Shown here piece after piece: positions 7,270 to 16,816 of a DNA stretch of 64,000 nt. The number at the start of each line of letters is the position of its first letter. Within the stretch, counting starts at the first letter, position 1. Under the pieces are notes generated by a model, which saw only the letters and a list, made by a program, of their open reading frames with translations, was not told the DNA's origin and ran no database searches. Source of the stretch: Massilia pinisoli (GTDB lineage: Bacteria; Pseudomonadota; Gammaproteobacteria; Burkholderiales; Burkholderiaceae_D). A program made the position numbers and the translations under genes. The DNA lies in NCBI RefSeq assembly GCF_024753285.1, contig NZ_JANUGW010000014.1, positions 62,001-126,000 of the forward strand. Reading direction: 5' to 3'.

Positions 7270-10164
7270 TTATGCAAGTTGACGTTTAGCCAGTTCCACA
7301 AACAGACCGTCTTGAGTCATGAGTTGCTCATAAGTTCCACTCTGCACAACTTTCCCCTTGTCAAGCACGTAGATGCGGTCCGCATTGATAATGGTACTCA
7401 GTCGGTGTGCGATAACGATTCTTGTTGCTTTCAGCTGGTCCAGACTTGCGCTGACAATCGCCTGTACCCTGTTATCGAGTGCACTGGTCGCCTCGTCAAA
7501 AAATACAAGTCGCGGCTTATTGACGATTGCGCGGGCAATTAACAGACGCTGCCGCTGACCACCGGATAATGTGCCGCCACCATCGCTAACGAGCGTATGT
7601 ATTCCCATCGGCATCGCTTCGATGTCTGCGTCGAGACCGGAAGCGCGCGCCGCTTCCCATACCTGGTCTATGGAAACCGTCGTGGACCCGGTAATGTTCG
7701 AATGGACATCGCCACTCATCAATTTTCCGTTCTGCAGAACTACACCGATCTGCTGACGAACTTCCCGTATGTCGAGCTCGGACAAATCGTGTCCATCATA
7801 ATAAATATACCCCTGGGCCGGACGTTCAAATCCCAGCATTAGCCGCAGGAGCGTCGACTTCCCTGATCCGGAGGAGCCGACCAGTGCCACGAACTCGCCG
7901 GGTTTTGCATGGATGGACACATCTTGCAAAACCGGCGGGCTATCCGGAGAATACGAAAAACTGACGTTACTCAGTTCGATGTCGCCTTTTAACGAGCCCG
8001 GGCTGACCTTGTCTTCATCGCTCTCAGGAATTGCCTCCAGAATCGGACGCACGCGATCAAATATGGAAATAACGGACACGAAATCGAGGCCGACACGAAC
8101 CAGCGACAGTGCGCCACCAAGGAATAATGTAAATGCGGCACTGAAGGCGATGAAATCACCAGTCGACAAAATACTGCCTTCGTTGCTGGACAGCAAAGTG
8201 ATGCTCAAAAAAATCACAGCTGTCGAGATAACAGGATACGTCACGCCGAATATCGCTGCTACATTGTTCAAGGCGCCCGTACGTAATGCTGCACGCTTTT
8301 GGCTGGCAAATTTCGTCGCCCAGTTGGCAAAAGCCTGGCGCTCGGCCCCGGTGATGCGCAACTTGGTAATGCCGCTCAAATATTCAAAAACCAGACCGCT
8401 CACTTTGCCGTTCAGTCGAGCGGTCTCACGGGTGGCGCGCACAGCAAAGTAGCCGACAAAGGCATTAAACGCGACTGCGACGGAAGCCAATCCAATCGCA
8501 ATCAGAGCCAATTTGAGGCTGTACGTAAACAGAAAAAAAACGGTAAGCAGCGAGAAAATGCCGCTAACCAAAGTGGAGATCGTCAATCCAGACAGAATTT
8601 CCCGAATCTGATTAATACCATTGATCCTTGTGGCAAGATCGCCGGCAGTATAATCGCGGAAAAATGGCGCCGGCAGACTGAGCACGCGGTCCCAAACGGC
8701 CGCCTGCAGATTACTGCTCGCCCGGCCTTCGATCCTCAGCATCGCGAGCGAACGCGTTGCCTCCAGGAGAAGCGTCGCGAGACATACCGCAAACAATATT
8801 ACGATGATCTCGACCATTTGCCGGCGATCTGCCGCCGGGAATACGCTGTCGAACAAATAGCCGCTCGCGACGGGAATTACCAAACTCAAGGTCGTCGTGG
8901 CGAGTGCGATCGCTGCGACAACGCCAATCTCACGGCCCGCGCCTTTCGACGCAAACCGCAGAATATCGGACAGAGCAAGTTTTTTCGACGGTAGTGCGGC
9001 ATAGAACATGAGCCCAAACAGCATCCCTGTGTCGGCGAACGAAGCGGAGACAACCGTCGAATTTCCGCTGACCGGATCGATCGCTTCATACCCGCCCTCT
9101 TTCACTGGTATCAACGCGACGGGGCCCTTGTCCGATTGTGAGAAACCGAGCAGCGGTCCGTTGTCGCTTTTCCACCATTCCCCGGTGAGCGCTACGATGC
9201 GTGATCTCACCCTGGATGCCTGGGCAATTTTTCGAACAGTTGTCTTGCCGGGGGAATTCGGCTTTTTAAATTCAATACCTTGATAGTTACCGATGATACG
9301 GCAGGCGGCGAACAGCGGATCACTTCCGTTTGGAGAGATCAACCCATGCCTGTCCAGGTCAAAAATGCCGGCGAACTCCAGCAGAGCGTCAGACATGATT
9401 TTGCCGTTGTTCTCGCTCTTTGCCTGCAACCGGGCCAACTCGGCGCTGTCTTCCAGCCGCTTCCGTCTGAGTGCTTCGAGGCTGAGCAAAGAGAGCATGG
9501 CATCAATCCCATCCAGCATCTCGGCACACAACCCCCGCATATGGATCTGCGCAGTCGTGCTCGCAACAATCTCACATTGAGGTTCGGCACTGATCCATAC
9601 ATCGCTCGACCAGACTCTTACCGGCCCGGCATCGACGGGAATGCTGCCGAAGTACCGGCATTCCCCAGCGATTGCCTCAACCCACCTTACTCCGGGCTCA
9701 GGCGCAAGGTTCATCCGCTCGGCATTCGTGGTAAACCGGCTTCCTCCCGGCAACATTCTGCAGGAGGAGGGCGCTTTTTCAGGAAGACCCGCTAACATCG
9801 CATCGACAAAATTGTCGATGGGCGCGGTCGCCTCGTCGCTGGAGCTGGCTCGCACTTCAGCTAAAAATTGCGCGCGTGGAATCTTTAAATAACGGGCGCT
9901 GGGTCCAATAACTGCAACGAGTCCGAAATAGTCATCTGAAATAACCGGAAGCGAAAACAGGCTTCCGGCACCGACGGAAAAAAGAAAATTATGCGCCCCT
10001 TCATCGCCCCGCCCTGCATGTTGAGCAAAAAACAAGTCAACCGAACCGTGTTGAAGATAAAATACGTGTCCGGCCGAATCGACGGAGCTCAATTCCCGCT
10101 GTGTCCCGGGGATCCCAACCTCCTCCAGTCGGGCCACTAATCGACTTTGATATTGATCACTCAT
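7270..10164 (-). CDS. NHLM bacteriocin-system ABC transporter, ATP-binding protein
   Basis: 964 residues. The first ~390 residues are soluble and contain a cyclic-nucleotide-binding-like barrel followed by a domain typical of the long NHLM-type ABC proteins; no C39 cysteine motif is present. Residues ~400-680 form an ABC exporter membrane domain (several segments from GVVAAIALATTTLSLVIPVA onward). The nucleotide-binding domain has Walker A GSSGSGKS, signature LSGGQRQR, Walker B RLVFFDEAT and the switch His in IVIAHRLST. It overlaps the preceding C39 ABC gene by 8 bp. In NHLM clusters this protein pairs with the peptidase-bearing ABC protein to export leader-cleaved peptides. Confidence 0.85.
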   Translation of the reverse strand: MSDQYQSRLVARLEEVGIPGTQRELSSVDSAGHVFYLQHGSVDLFFAQHAGRGDEGAHNFLFSVGAGSLFSLPVISDDYFGLVAVIGPSARYLKIPRAQFLAEVRASSSDEATAPIDNFVDAMLAGLPEKAPSSCRMLPGGSRFTTNAERMNLAPEPGVRWVEAIAGECRYFGSIPVDAGPVRVWSSDVWISAEPQCEIVASTTAQIHMRGLCAEMLDGIDAMLSLLSLEALRRKRLEDSAELARLQAKSENNGKIMSDALLEFAGIFDLDRHGLISPNGSDPLFAACRIIGNYQGIEFKKPNSPGKTTVRKIAQASRVRSRIVALTGEWWKSDNGPLLGFSQSDKGPVALIPVKEGGYEAIDPVSGNSTVVSASFADTGMLFGLMFYAALPSKKLALSDILRFASKGAGREIGVVAAIALATTTLSLVIPVASGYLFDSVFPAADRRQMVEIIVILFAVCLATLLLEATRSLAMLRIEGRASSNLQAAVWDRVLSLPAPFFRDYTAGDLATRINGINQIREILSGLTISTLVSGIFSLLTVFFLFTYSLKLALIAIGLASVAVAFNAFVGYFAVRATRETARLNGKVSGLVFEYLSGITKLRITGAERQAFANWATKFASQKRAALRTGALNNVAAIFGVTYPVISTAVIFLSITLLSSNEGSILSTGDFIAFSAAFTLFLGGALSLVRVGLDFVSVISIFDRVRPILEAIPESDEDKVSPGSLKGDIELSNVSFSYSPDSPPVLQDVSIHAKPGEFVALVGSSGSGKSTLLRLMLGFERPAQGYIYYDGHDLSELDIREVRQQIGVVLQNGKLMSGDVHSNITGSTTVSIDQVWEAARASGLDADIEAMPMGIHTLVSDGGGTLSGGQRQRLLIARAIVNKPRLVFFDEATSALDNRVQAIVSASLDQLKATRIVIAHRLSTIINADRIYVLDKGKVVQSGTYEQLMTQDGLFVELAKRQLA

Positions 10165-12382
10165 TGGAAATCAACTCCGCGTACTTGCCACGCAATGTCA
10201 TCAACTCGTCATGTGTGCCGCGCTCCACGACTTTCCCCTTGTCCAACAAAATAATCTCGTCGCAATCGCGGATCGAACTCAGACGGTGCGCAATAACCAG
10301 GCAACTGCATCCCCGGTGTCGCAAATTATCGTTGACAATCGCTTCTGTTACAGGATCCAACGCACTGGTAGCCTCGTCGAGAACCAATAGCCGTGGATTT
10401 GAGGTTAATGCTCGCGCAATCTCCATCCGTTGCCGCTGGCCGCCGCTAAAATTCGAACCGCCTTCCGATACCAAGCTGTCGTAACCTCCAGTACGGGCAC
10501 TGATCATGTCGTGCAAACACGCATCCTTGGCCGCTTTTACCATGGCTGGAGGCGGCACCGTACTGTCCCACATCACCAGATTTTCGCGGATCGTGCCGGA
10601 AAAAAGGGCGATATCCTGATCCACTGCTGCAACGGAGTTCAGAAATTGGCGCCGCGGCCATTCGCTCCTGGGCTTGCCATCAAACAGTATTTCGCCTGAC
10701 CATGGTTGATACAGCCCAAGCACGAGTTTGGCGATGCTCGACTTCCCACACCCAGATGAGCCGACCAGGGCAACACGATGCCCGGGTTTCAGAGTTAGAT
10801 TAAAATTTTCCAGAAGCGGTGGCTCATGGCGGCTATATCCGAAAGTAACGTTACGCAACTCCAGCGAACCTTCGAGCTTGGCACTATTCAAAACATCGTC
10901 AATATGCTCGAGGGCATTAAGGTCTTCGCAAGGCGTATTCGCCACGTCGTCCAAACGAGCCATGTCTCCCGCCAATGTCTGGACCTTGCCACCTAAAGCG
11001 ATGAGAATATTGGTCGGGTTAACGAAACTGGCGATCAGTGCCTGAAATGCAACGAGAGTACCGATCGTCATGTCGCCGTTCATCGTCCGGATTCCGCCGA
11101 TTCCTAAAATCACGCAGGTGTTTGCCGTTGTCAGAAACTTTGGCATGATGTCGAGGACAATCGACGACCGATTCATAGCCTGCATGGAATTCGCAAGGCG
11201 GGCTTGATAGCCTGCCCAGCGGCTGAAAAAATCGGACTCGCTGCCGGACGCCTTCAGCGATTCAATCAGGGTCAAGCCATTCATAGATATGCCCATGACC
11301 TTGCCCTGGTCGATGGACAATTTCTGGTTCAACTCGGTGCGACGCTGCGCGACCATGCACAATATGAGCAGATTTAATGCGACAATGCCGATCGTCACGA
11401 GACTCATCGCGACGTCATAAAAGAGCATGATCACTGCAAAAAATATTGCCGTGAGCACGCTCAGCATGCCAGTAGCCACGTCGCCGGAGAGGACTTTGGC
11501 GACGCGGTCGTTAATCCCCACGCGCGCACCGATATCTCCGGCGGAGCGCTGGATATAGAACCCAATCGGCAATCGCAGGACGTGCCAAAAAAGATTTGCC
11601 GAGGTGCTCAATGCGATACGCATCTCGAGCTTCAGCAGGAAATGTCGTTGTAACCACGTGAGAACGCCGGTCAATATCGACGTGCCGAGCATGATGAGAA
11701 TCAATGGCAAGACCCAGGTCTTCATTCTGCCCACGAGAACCTGATCAATGAAAGTCGAAGTAAAAGCTGGAATAACGAGACCCGGAACGACCAGCGCAAG
11801 CCCGGAAAGGACAAGAAAGAGTATCGCCATGCGCGCGCCGACGAGGCGAGTCCGCAGACTGCTCGTTATACTTGGCTTTTGACCGCTCGGCACGAAGTCT
11901 GGACCTTTTTCGAACGTCAGCACGACACCCGTGAACGACTGATCGAACTCTTCACTTGTTACGATACGCCGGCCCATCGCGGGGTCATTCAACAATATTT
12001 TGTCGCCGGCGAAACCGTCCACCACCACGAAGTGATTGAAATTCCAGAAGACGATCATCGGTAAGGTCATCGATCTGAGATCGTCCGGCTCTTTTCGCAG
12101 GCCACGCGAGATTAATCCGTATTCGCGCGCCGCGCGAATCAAGTTCAGTGCCTTGCTGCCGTCGCGGGAAACCCCGCAAGCGGCTCGGAGCTCTTCGAGC
12201 GAGATGTATTTTTTGTAATACGCCAAGACCATGGCCAACGATGCGGCGCCGCATTCGACCGCTTCCATCTGTAGAATCGACGGCGCGCCGGCTCTTCTCT
12301 CTGCAGGCGTAAATCCGAGCTTGCGCATTGCCTTATGCCATGCTGCTCGAGAACGCCCAACTATATCTTTCATGGCTGCCAT
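10157..12382 (-). CDS. NHLM bacteriocin-system ABC transporter with N-terminal C39 peptidase
   Basis: 741 residues. The C39 peptidase (about residues 34-165) has the catalytic Cys44 in QMEAVECGAAS, His116 in NHFVVVDG and Asp132 in LLNDPAMG. Then come the six-helix exporter domain (~190-470) and a nucleotide-binding domain with Walker A GSSGCGKS, signature FSGGQRQR, Walker B LLVLDEAT. C39 domains cut precursors after double glycine during export; all four small peptides of this locus carry such a site. The start at 12382 gives MAAMKD; the ATG three codons later is equally possible. It lies 3 bp behind the HlyD-like gene and overlaps the next ABC gene, so the export genes are one transcript. 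Confidence 0.9.
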   Translation of the reverse strand: MAAMKDIVGRSRAAWHKAMRKLGFTPAERRAGAPSILQMEAVECGAASLAMVLAYYKKYISLEELRAACGVSRDGSKALNLIRAAREYGLISRGLRKEPDDLRSMTLPMIVFWNFNHFVVVDGFAGDKILLNDPAMGRRIVTSEEFDQSFTGVVLTFEKGPDFVPSGQKPSITSSLRTRLVGARMAILFLVLSGLALVVPGLVIPAFTSTFIDQVLVGRMKTWVLPLILIMLGTSILTGVLTWLQRHFLLKLEMRIALSTSANLFWHVLRLPIGFYIQRSAGDIGARVGINDRVAKVLSGDVATGMLSVLTAIFFAVIMLFYDVAMSLVTIGIVALNLLILCMVAQRRTELNQKLSIDQGKVMGISMNGLTLIESLKASGSESDFFSRWAGYQARLANSMQAMNRSSIVLDIMPKFLTTANTCVILGIGGIRTMNGDMTIGTLVAFQALIASFVNPTNILIALGGKVQTLAGDMARLDDVANTPCEDLNALEHIDDVLNSAKLEGSLELRNVTFGYSRHEPPLLENFNLTLKPGHRVALVGSSGCGKSSIAKLVLGLYQPWSGEILFDGKPRSEWPRRQFLNSVAAVDQDIALFSGTIRENLVMWDSTVPPPAMVKAAKDACLHDMISARTGGYDSLVSEGGSNFSGGQRQRMEIARALTSNPRLLVLDEATSALDPVTEAIVNDNLRHRGCSCLVIAHRLSSIRDCDEIILLDKGKVVERGTHDELMTLRGKYAELISNE

Positions 12383-12385
12383 TGA

Positions 12386-13648
12386 TTAGCCGAGTTCCAG
12401 GATTTTCTTGAGAATCGGAAGCGCTAATTCGATTGGACGCTGTTCTGACACAGTAATCGCTGCGGAGCAGGACGTCCCGCTCTGAATCTGAAATGGAGGG
12501 CCGCTGCGCGTCGACCATTGGTAGTGGCTCGGATTAAGGCCTGATGGGATGAGAGATGCCCGGATTTGGATAGGGGGCAAATCACCTGTGAGGTTGCGGA
12601 CAAGCTTATCGTTACCAAAAACACGCATCAAACCCTGATCAGTAGAGGGATAGTCGGCGACGGACGCGACAATCGCACGCAGGAAGCCGAATTCTTCCCG
12701 CTTGGCGGTACTCGGACTCACTTCCACATTCATATTACTGCTCACCTTCTTTCCCTCTGCGGCAGGAAGATAAACATAGGCTTCGATTTCGTTCGCATCC
12801 GAACTCGACGATTCGATACTGATGAGTGGAGTTCCCCGTTCGACAAGCTGGCCCTCCGTGGCTTTGATCTCAAGTACGCGGCCTGTATAAGGGCTTACGA
12901 TCGACGCAAAATCCTTTGCTTCCCGGATCATCATGGTAACGGTCCGCTTCGCGTCTTCGAGCTGGTTCTTCAGCGAGGCAAGCTCGTTCTCGCTTTGCTT
13001 TTCGGCATCGAGGCGCGTCACCTGCAATTGTTTGACTTGGGTATCAATCGTTTTTTGCTCGAGCAATACCGAAGAGAGCTCCAGCTGGGATTCGATCAGG
13101 GTCTGCTTGGTGATGAGGCCTTGATCATATAACCCGGTTTGCGTGTCGATTCGTTCACGCAACAACTTTGCCTTGCGGTCAGCGGTCGCCAATTGAAACA
13201 GCAATCCCTGTTTCTGTTGGGAGGAGGCGATTTCCCTCGACTTTTCGTTTTTATCGGCCAGCGCCATTGCCTGGTCGTATTGTGCTTGCACTTCCTTCAA
13301 ATGCGCTTCGCTGGCGTGAATTTTCTGCAATAGATCACTCTGTTCCAGTCGGCCGATAATTTGCCCACGCGTGACCTTATCGCCAACGTCAACGGCCAAA
13401 TCGGATAAACGGCCGCCAGCGGACGAACTTAATACATTGACGCCACCGTTTTTCACGAGAATGCACTGTTGCGCCACTAGTTTTGTGGGCAGACTGCCGA
13501 GTATCGCCCACAATACAGCGGTGATAATGAGCAGGCCGAGGCCTGCCAGTGCCAACCAGCCTTTTACACTGGTTACTTGCAACAAACTGTTCAATTCTTC
13601 CGGCGATGATAGACGATTTAATGCCGATTGCCTGAATATATTCTTCAT
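12386..13648 (-). CDS. NHLM bacteriocin-system secretion protein (HlyD-type membrane-fusion adaptor)
   Basis: 420 residues: a short cytoplasmic start, one membrane helix (about 29-50, GWLALAGLGLLIITAVLWAIL), biotinyl-lipoyl-like halves (GGRLSDLAVDVGDKVTRGQIIGRLE and IVSPYTGRVLEIKATEGQLV) flanking a long coiled-coil hairpin (~105-240), then a beta-barrel region. This is the adaptor that bridges the inner-membrane ABC protein to the outer-membrane factor. It sits between the outer-membrane factor gene (56 bp upstream) and the C39 ABC gene (3 bp downstream), which fits a tripartite type I exporter. Confidence 0.88.
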   Translation of the reverse strand: MKNIFRQSALNRLSSPEELNSLLQVTSVKGWLALAGLGLLIITAVLWAILGSLPTKLVAQQCILVKNGGVNVLSSSAGGRLSDLAVDVGDKVTRGQIIGRLEQSDLLQKIHASEAHLKEVQAQYDQAMALADKNEKSREIASSQQKQGLLFQLATADRKAKLLRERIDTQTGLYDQGLITKQTLIESQLELSSVLLEQKTIDTQVKQLQVTRLDAEKQSENELASLKNQLEDAKRTVTMMIREAKDFASIVSPYTGRVLEIKATEGQLVERGTPLISIESSSSDANEIEAYVYLPAAEGKKVSSNMNVEVSPSTAKREEFGFLRAIVASVADYPSTDQGLMRVFGNDKLVRNLTGDLPPIQIRASLIPSGLNPSHYQWSTRSGPPFQIQSGTSCSAAITVSEQRPIELALPILKKILELG

Positions 13649-13704
13649 ATTTTGATTTCCTGAAGCTGAGACATGGGCGATCGATGCCAGTAAGGGCCGA
13701 TGTC

Positions 13705-15288
13705 TTACAAAAATAGCCGCTGCAGATCCTGCAAGCGATCGAGATCAATAGTCACTCGATCCATCGCGCTTTTGCCCGGCACAACTTCTGGTAATAAGGT
13801 CCCTGCTGCATAGTTGAGATTTACTAATGCAACCGCGTATTCCAACTCGAGCTGGAGATAGTTGATCCGTGCGTTAACATATCTCGATTCGACATTGATA
13901 ACGTCTATCAACGTCGAAAATCCGTTGCGCTGTTTGATGACTTCGTGCTCGATGGCCTTTTGATAGGAGGTAAGCCCATCTTTCGCGATCTGAATGCGCT
14001 CGGCGCTGCTGGTGACTGCCGCTACCGCTGCCTCGACGTTGTTAACGACTGCGATTTGCAAATCGCGGCGTTTGGTTCTCAGTTGCTCCACCGTGGCGAC
14101 GGACTGCAGGAGTGCGCCAGAAGCCGAACGGTTCTCGATCGGAAACTGGAAATTCAATACAGCCGATACGGACGGACCGGTCTGCGTTCGGCCCGGGATC
14201 GAGATAAAACCAAAATGGGATCCACCTTCCGACGCCTTGCCGTAGCCTGCATTCAGCTGTAGGTCCATCCGCGGTTTCAGGTTATTCTTGGCTACCGCGA
14301 GCAATTTAATGGCGGCTTCGGTCTGTAACTCCACAGCCGAAACATCTGAACGTCTGCGCAGAGCACGCTCGCCCAGCGCTTGGACCTGAGCCGGAGAGAT
14401 CGCACGCAGGACCTGCGGAAGAGGGAGCACGTCTTGCGCCAACGTCAACTGGGCGATTGCAACCGCGTCAAGCCCCAATATACGGCCAAGGCTGTTCTTT
14501 GCCTCTGTCCGATTAAGCGTCGCGGCCTTTCGATCGATAACTTTGTCCGCATAATCCGCATTTAATAGGACCAGATCCGCCCGTGGTTTTTCCGCATTGT
14601 CGACCAGCTTTTGAGTGGACGCTAGCAATGTCCGGCTTTGCTCCTCGGCGTCGGCCGCAACTTTCTCGAGTTGAATACGGGATCGATACGTCCAATAGGC
14701 GACGGCGACATCGCGCACCGTCTGGGCGACGCGATCCCGCACCATATATCCCGATGCCAGTGCGTTGAGTTCGGAGGAAGATTCCTGCCCTGTTACGTTT
14801 TCCGTACCGGAGCCACGCAAGAGCGGCAGGGTCAACGATACATTCAGTTTGACAGTGTTCTTTTGCCCCGGGAAAGCGCCAGGGGACGTGTCTTGCGTGG
14901 CCGCAGCGACAAGCGAACTACCGAAAGTCATCCCGTTTCTTAACTGCCTGATGACGCCGACTTCATATCCTGACGCAAACTGACGTGTTTGGGTCCAGAC
15001 CGGCGCACCGTCACCGGCGGTATCGAGAGGGGTGATTGTTCTGCTCAGGTCGGCACTTCCCGCAAACTCCCAGTCGAATTGTGATTTCGCCTGCATTTCT
15101 GCACCGCGCAGGAACGTTGTCTGAGACCGCTGCACAGCGATATCTGGGTTTTTCGTCAATGCGATTTCAATCGCATCGATCAACCGTAAATCAGCTGCGA
15201 AAGCGCTCCTGGTGTTTCCTGCCATAAAGACGCACAGCAAAGTAACGGGCAGTAACCGGTCCTTAGCAAATTGCCACCTGAATTGCAT
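13705..15288 (-). CDS. TolC-like outer-membrane efflux protein
   Basis: 527 residues from the start at 15288, chosen because a signal peptide follows at once (MQFRWQFAKDRLLPVTLLCV, cleavage near SAFA-AD). The remainder has the two repeated outer-membrane-efflux units with long coiled coils: LIDAIEIALTKNPDIAVQRS at the start of the mature part and YQKAIEHEVIKQRNGFSTLIDVINVESRYVNAR (split motif) near the end. This supplies the outer-membrane duct of the tripartite exporter. An open frame extends upstream to 15444 but would place a long non-signal segment before the signal peptide. It is the first export gene behind precursor 4. Confidence 0.85.
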   Translation of the reverse strand: MQFRWQFAKDRLLPVTLLCVFMAGNTRSAFAADLRLIDAIEIALTKNPDIAVQRSQTTFLRGAEMQAKSQFDWEFAGSADLSRTITPLDTAGDGAPVWTQTRQFASGYEVGVIRQLRNGMTFGSSLVAAATQDTSPGAFPGQKNTVKLNVSLTLPLLRGSGTENVTGQESSSELNALASGYMVRDRVAQTVRDVAVAYWTYRSRIQLEKVAADAEEQSRTLLASTQKLVDNAEKPRADLVLLNADYADKVIDRKAATLNRTEAKNSLGRILGLDAVAIAQLTLAQDVLPLPQVLRAISPAQVQALGERALRRRSDVSAVELQTEAAIKLLAVAKNNLKPRMDLQLNAGYGKASEGGSHFGFISIPGRTQTGPSVSAVLNFQFPIENRSASGALLQSVATVEQLRTKRRDLQIAVVNNVEAAVAAVTSSAERIQIAKDGLTSYQKAIEHEVIKQRNGFSTLIDVINVESRYVNARINYLQLELEYAVALVNLNYAAGTLLPEVVPGKSAMDRVTIDLDRLQDLQRLFL

Positions 15289-15474
15289 GAGATATCTTGA
15301 GATGTTGAGAAAAGCTTTGCTTTCGATTTGGAAAATTCCAGTTCCTGATGAAAATAGACGCGAGAACCGCCGTCCCACTGCACTTTTATGGTTCAGTGTT
15401 ACTTGGCGGCCCCCGCGTGGATTTTTTGACGCAGAGCGTCTCATCCCGACTGAGTGACTGGTGCTGGCTCGGCA

Positions 15475-15639
15475 TTAACGCTCAGGCAATGAGTAGTTGT
15501 AGCGGCGTAGTCCACCGACAACTCGTTCCAACTCATCGATATTCAATACAATCTCGTCCGAAGATACGTCCTGACTGTTATCGACGCCTCTCGACCTGCC
15601 TGCATCTTCGAAGACATCTGTCGATTTTTCGTTGCTCAT
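15475..15639 (-). CDS. RiPP precursor-like peptide 4 (double-glycine leader, core without Cys)
   Basis: 54 residues. The start at 15639 is set by a strong AAGGAGGG ribosome-binding site just upstream. It begins MSNEKSTD like the other precursors, and the leader ends IDELERVVGG (residues 34-43). The predicted core LRRYNYSLPER has no cysteine and is basic and aromatic. It lies 78 bp after the helical-protein gene and before the outer-membrane factor gene, so it is embedded in the operon, and it lacks the 38-bp box and iterons of its relatives. It could be a second product, a signalling peptide, or an immunity/decoy peptide. The leader similarity is seen; the function is not known. Confidence 0.6.
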   Translation of the reverse strand: MSNEKSTDVFEDAGRSRGVDNSQDVSSDEIVLNIDELERVVGGLRRYNYSLPER

Positions 15640-15717
15640 CCTTGCCCTCCTTTTCTTGGATCAGTACATCGAAACAGGAAAATACTCTTCTAAGGCGCTG
15701 CGTCCGCCAAGGAGGCG

Positions 15718-16803
15718 CTAACAAGCCATCCCAAGGGACGCCGATATTCTTTCCGGGATCACGCGACCTATCGAATCCGGTGGAGGCGAGGAACCGAGCT
15801 TTGGTTCGCGTGTCGACGTCTGCTTCGGCTCAACCGTGTCGCCATACCATCGAGTTTTTGCTACCCGCTTGTATGTCGATGATAAGCTCAGGAAATTAAT
15901 CAGGATTGATTTCTGCGTTGCGTTCAGCTCGCATTCTGAGCGCGAAATGAGCGTTAATGCCAGGACATACTGCAAAGAAAACGGTAGACTCCGGAAACTC
16001 AACGGATACTCGCTGAGCGCAATATTGCCGCCTCCGTCACTTGCAAAACGGCAGCGCTGGAGCAAACTGAGCGCATTTTTTACGTTTCCGGGTGCCCAAC
16101 TGTCGCACCGTTCATATAATTGCGTCAGCAATGTTCCGACAAGATTCCCATCTTCCGAAGTGATAAATTTGATCAGCAATTCGTCCAGGTAATGCGCGAC
16201 CAAGGAATCGTGTTTGTCGGCCTCACAATGCGCCGCGAGCTTTTCGTGTTTGTACTTCGCGCCACCGCGGTCCGCGTATAGGAAGTCCAGTAAATCGAGA
16301 GTCTCGTCGATTGCTGCCTTGTTGCGTTTTGCTGCGACCAATACGCGGACTTTGTTGAGGTTTTGCTCAACCATTCCGAAGATGGCTTCGCCGAACCCTT
16401 GATCAAAAAGATTGCTGAAATGATTGAGGCTGATATCAAGATGATGCAGCGCGGTCTCGTGATTCCCTTTGAAATAGTCGTGCAGGGCCAAGGCTGGGTA
16501 ATATAACGAACTCATGCCAATGCGTGCCAGATCGGTAGCGAGATTTAATTCCCTGCCATGTATCGCATCGAGCCAATGTTGTATTTGCCGGGATTCACGT
16601 CGCTTGATACTGGCCACGCACTTTTCGAATTGATCGAAACGGTGCATCATATCGATCCGATTTTCGCACGGTTCGCCCCGGCTGCAGTAGTCCAAGATGG
16701 CGTGAAAAATATGTTGTCGAAAAAATGCGGGCGCTGGTTTGTTGGTCTTCTGTCCTTGAACCTGCTCACACAAGGTATCGATGATATTGAGGATTGCGGC
16801 CAT
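15718..16803 (-). CDS. Unknown mostly helical protein of the RiPP operon
   Basis: 361 residues, no signal peptide and no membrane segment. The sequence is rich in helices with a repeat-like character between about 60 and 290 (LALHDYFKGNHETALHHLDI, LNKVRVLVAAKRNKAAIDET), resembling TPR-type scaffolds, but I do not recognise a family. Several cysteines are scattered without a metal motif. The last ~45 residues are low-complexity and Pro/Ser-rich. It starts 13 bp after the radical SAM gene stop, so both are probably made together. A role as leader-binding partner, chaperone of the maturase or immunity protein is possible; none is shown. Confidence 0.6.
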   Translation of the reverse strand: MAAILNIIDTLCEQVQGQKTNKPAPAFFRQHIFHAILDYCSRGEPCENRIDMMHRFDQFEKCVASIKRRESRQIQHWLDAIHGRELNLATDLARIGMSSLYYPALALHDYFKGNHETALHHLDISLNHFSNLFDQGFGEAIFGMVEQNLNKVRVLVAAKRNKAAIDETLDLLDFLYADRGGAKYKHEKLAAHCEADKHDSLVAHYLDELLIKFITSEDGNLVGTLLTQLYERCDSWAPGNVKNALSLLQRCRFASDGGGNIALSEYPLSFRSLPFSLQYVLALTLISRSECELNATQKSILINFLSLSSTYKRVAKTRWYGDTVEPKQTSTREPKLGSSPPPDSIGRVIPERISASLGMAC

Positions 16804-16816
16804 TGGTCACCCCGTC

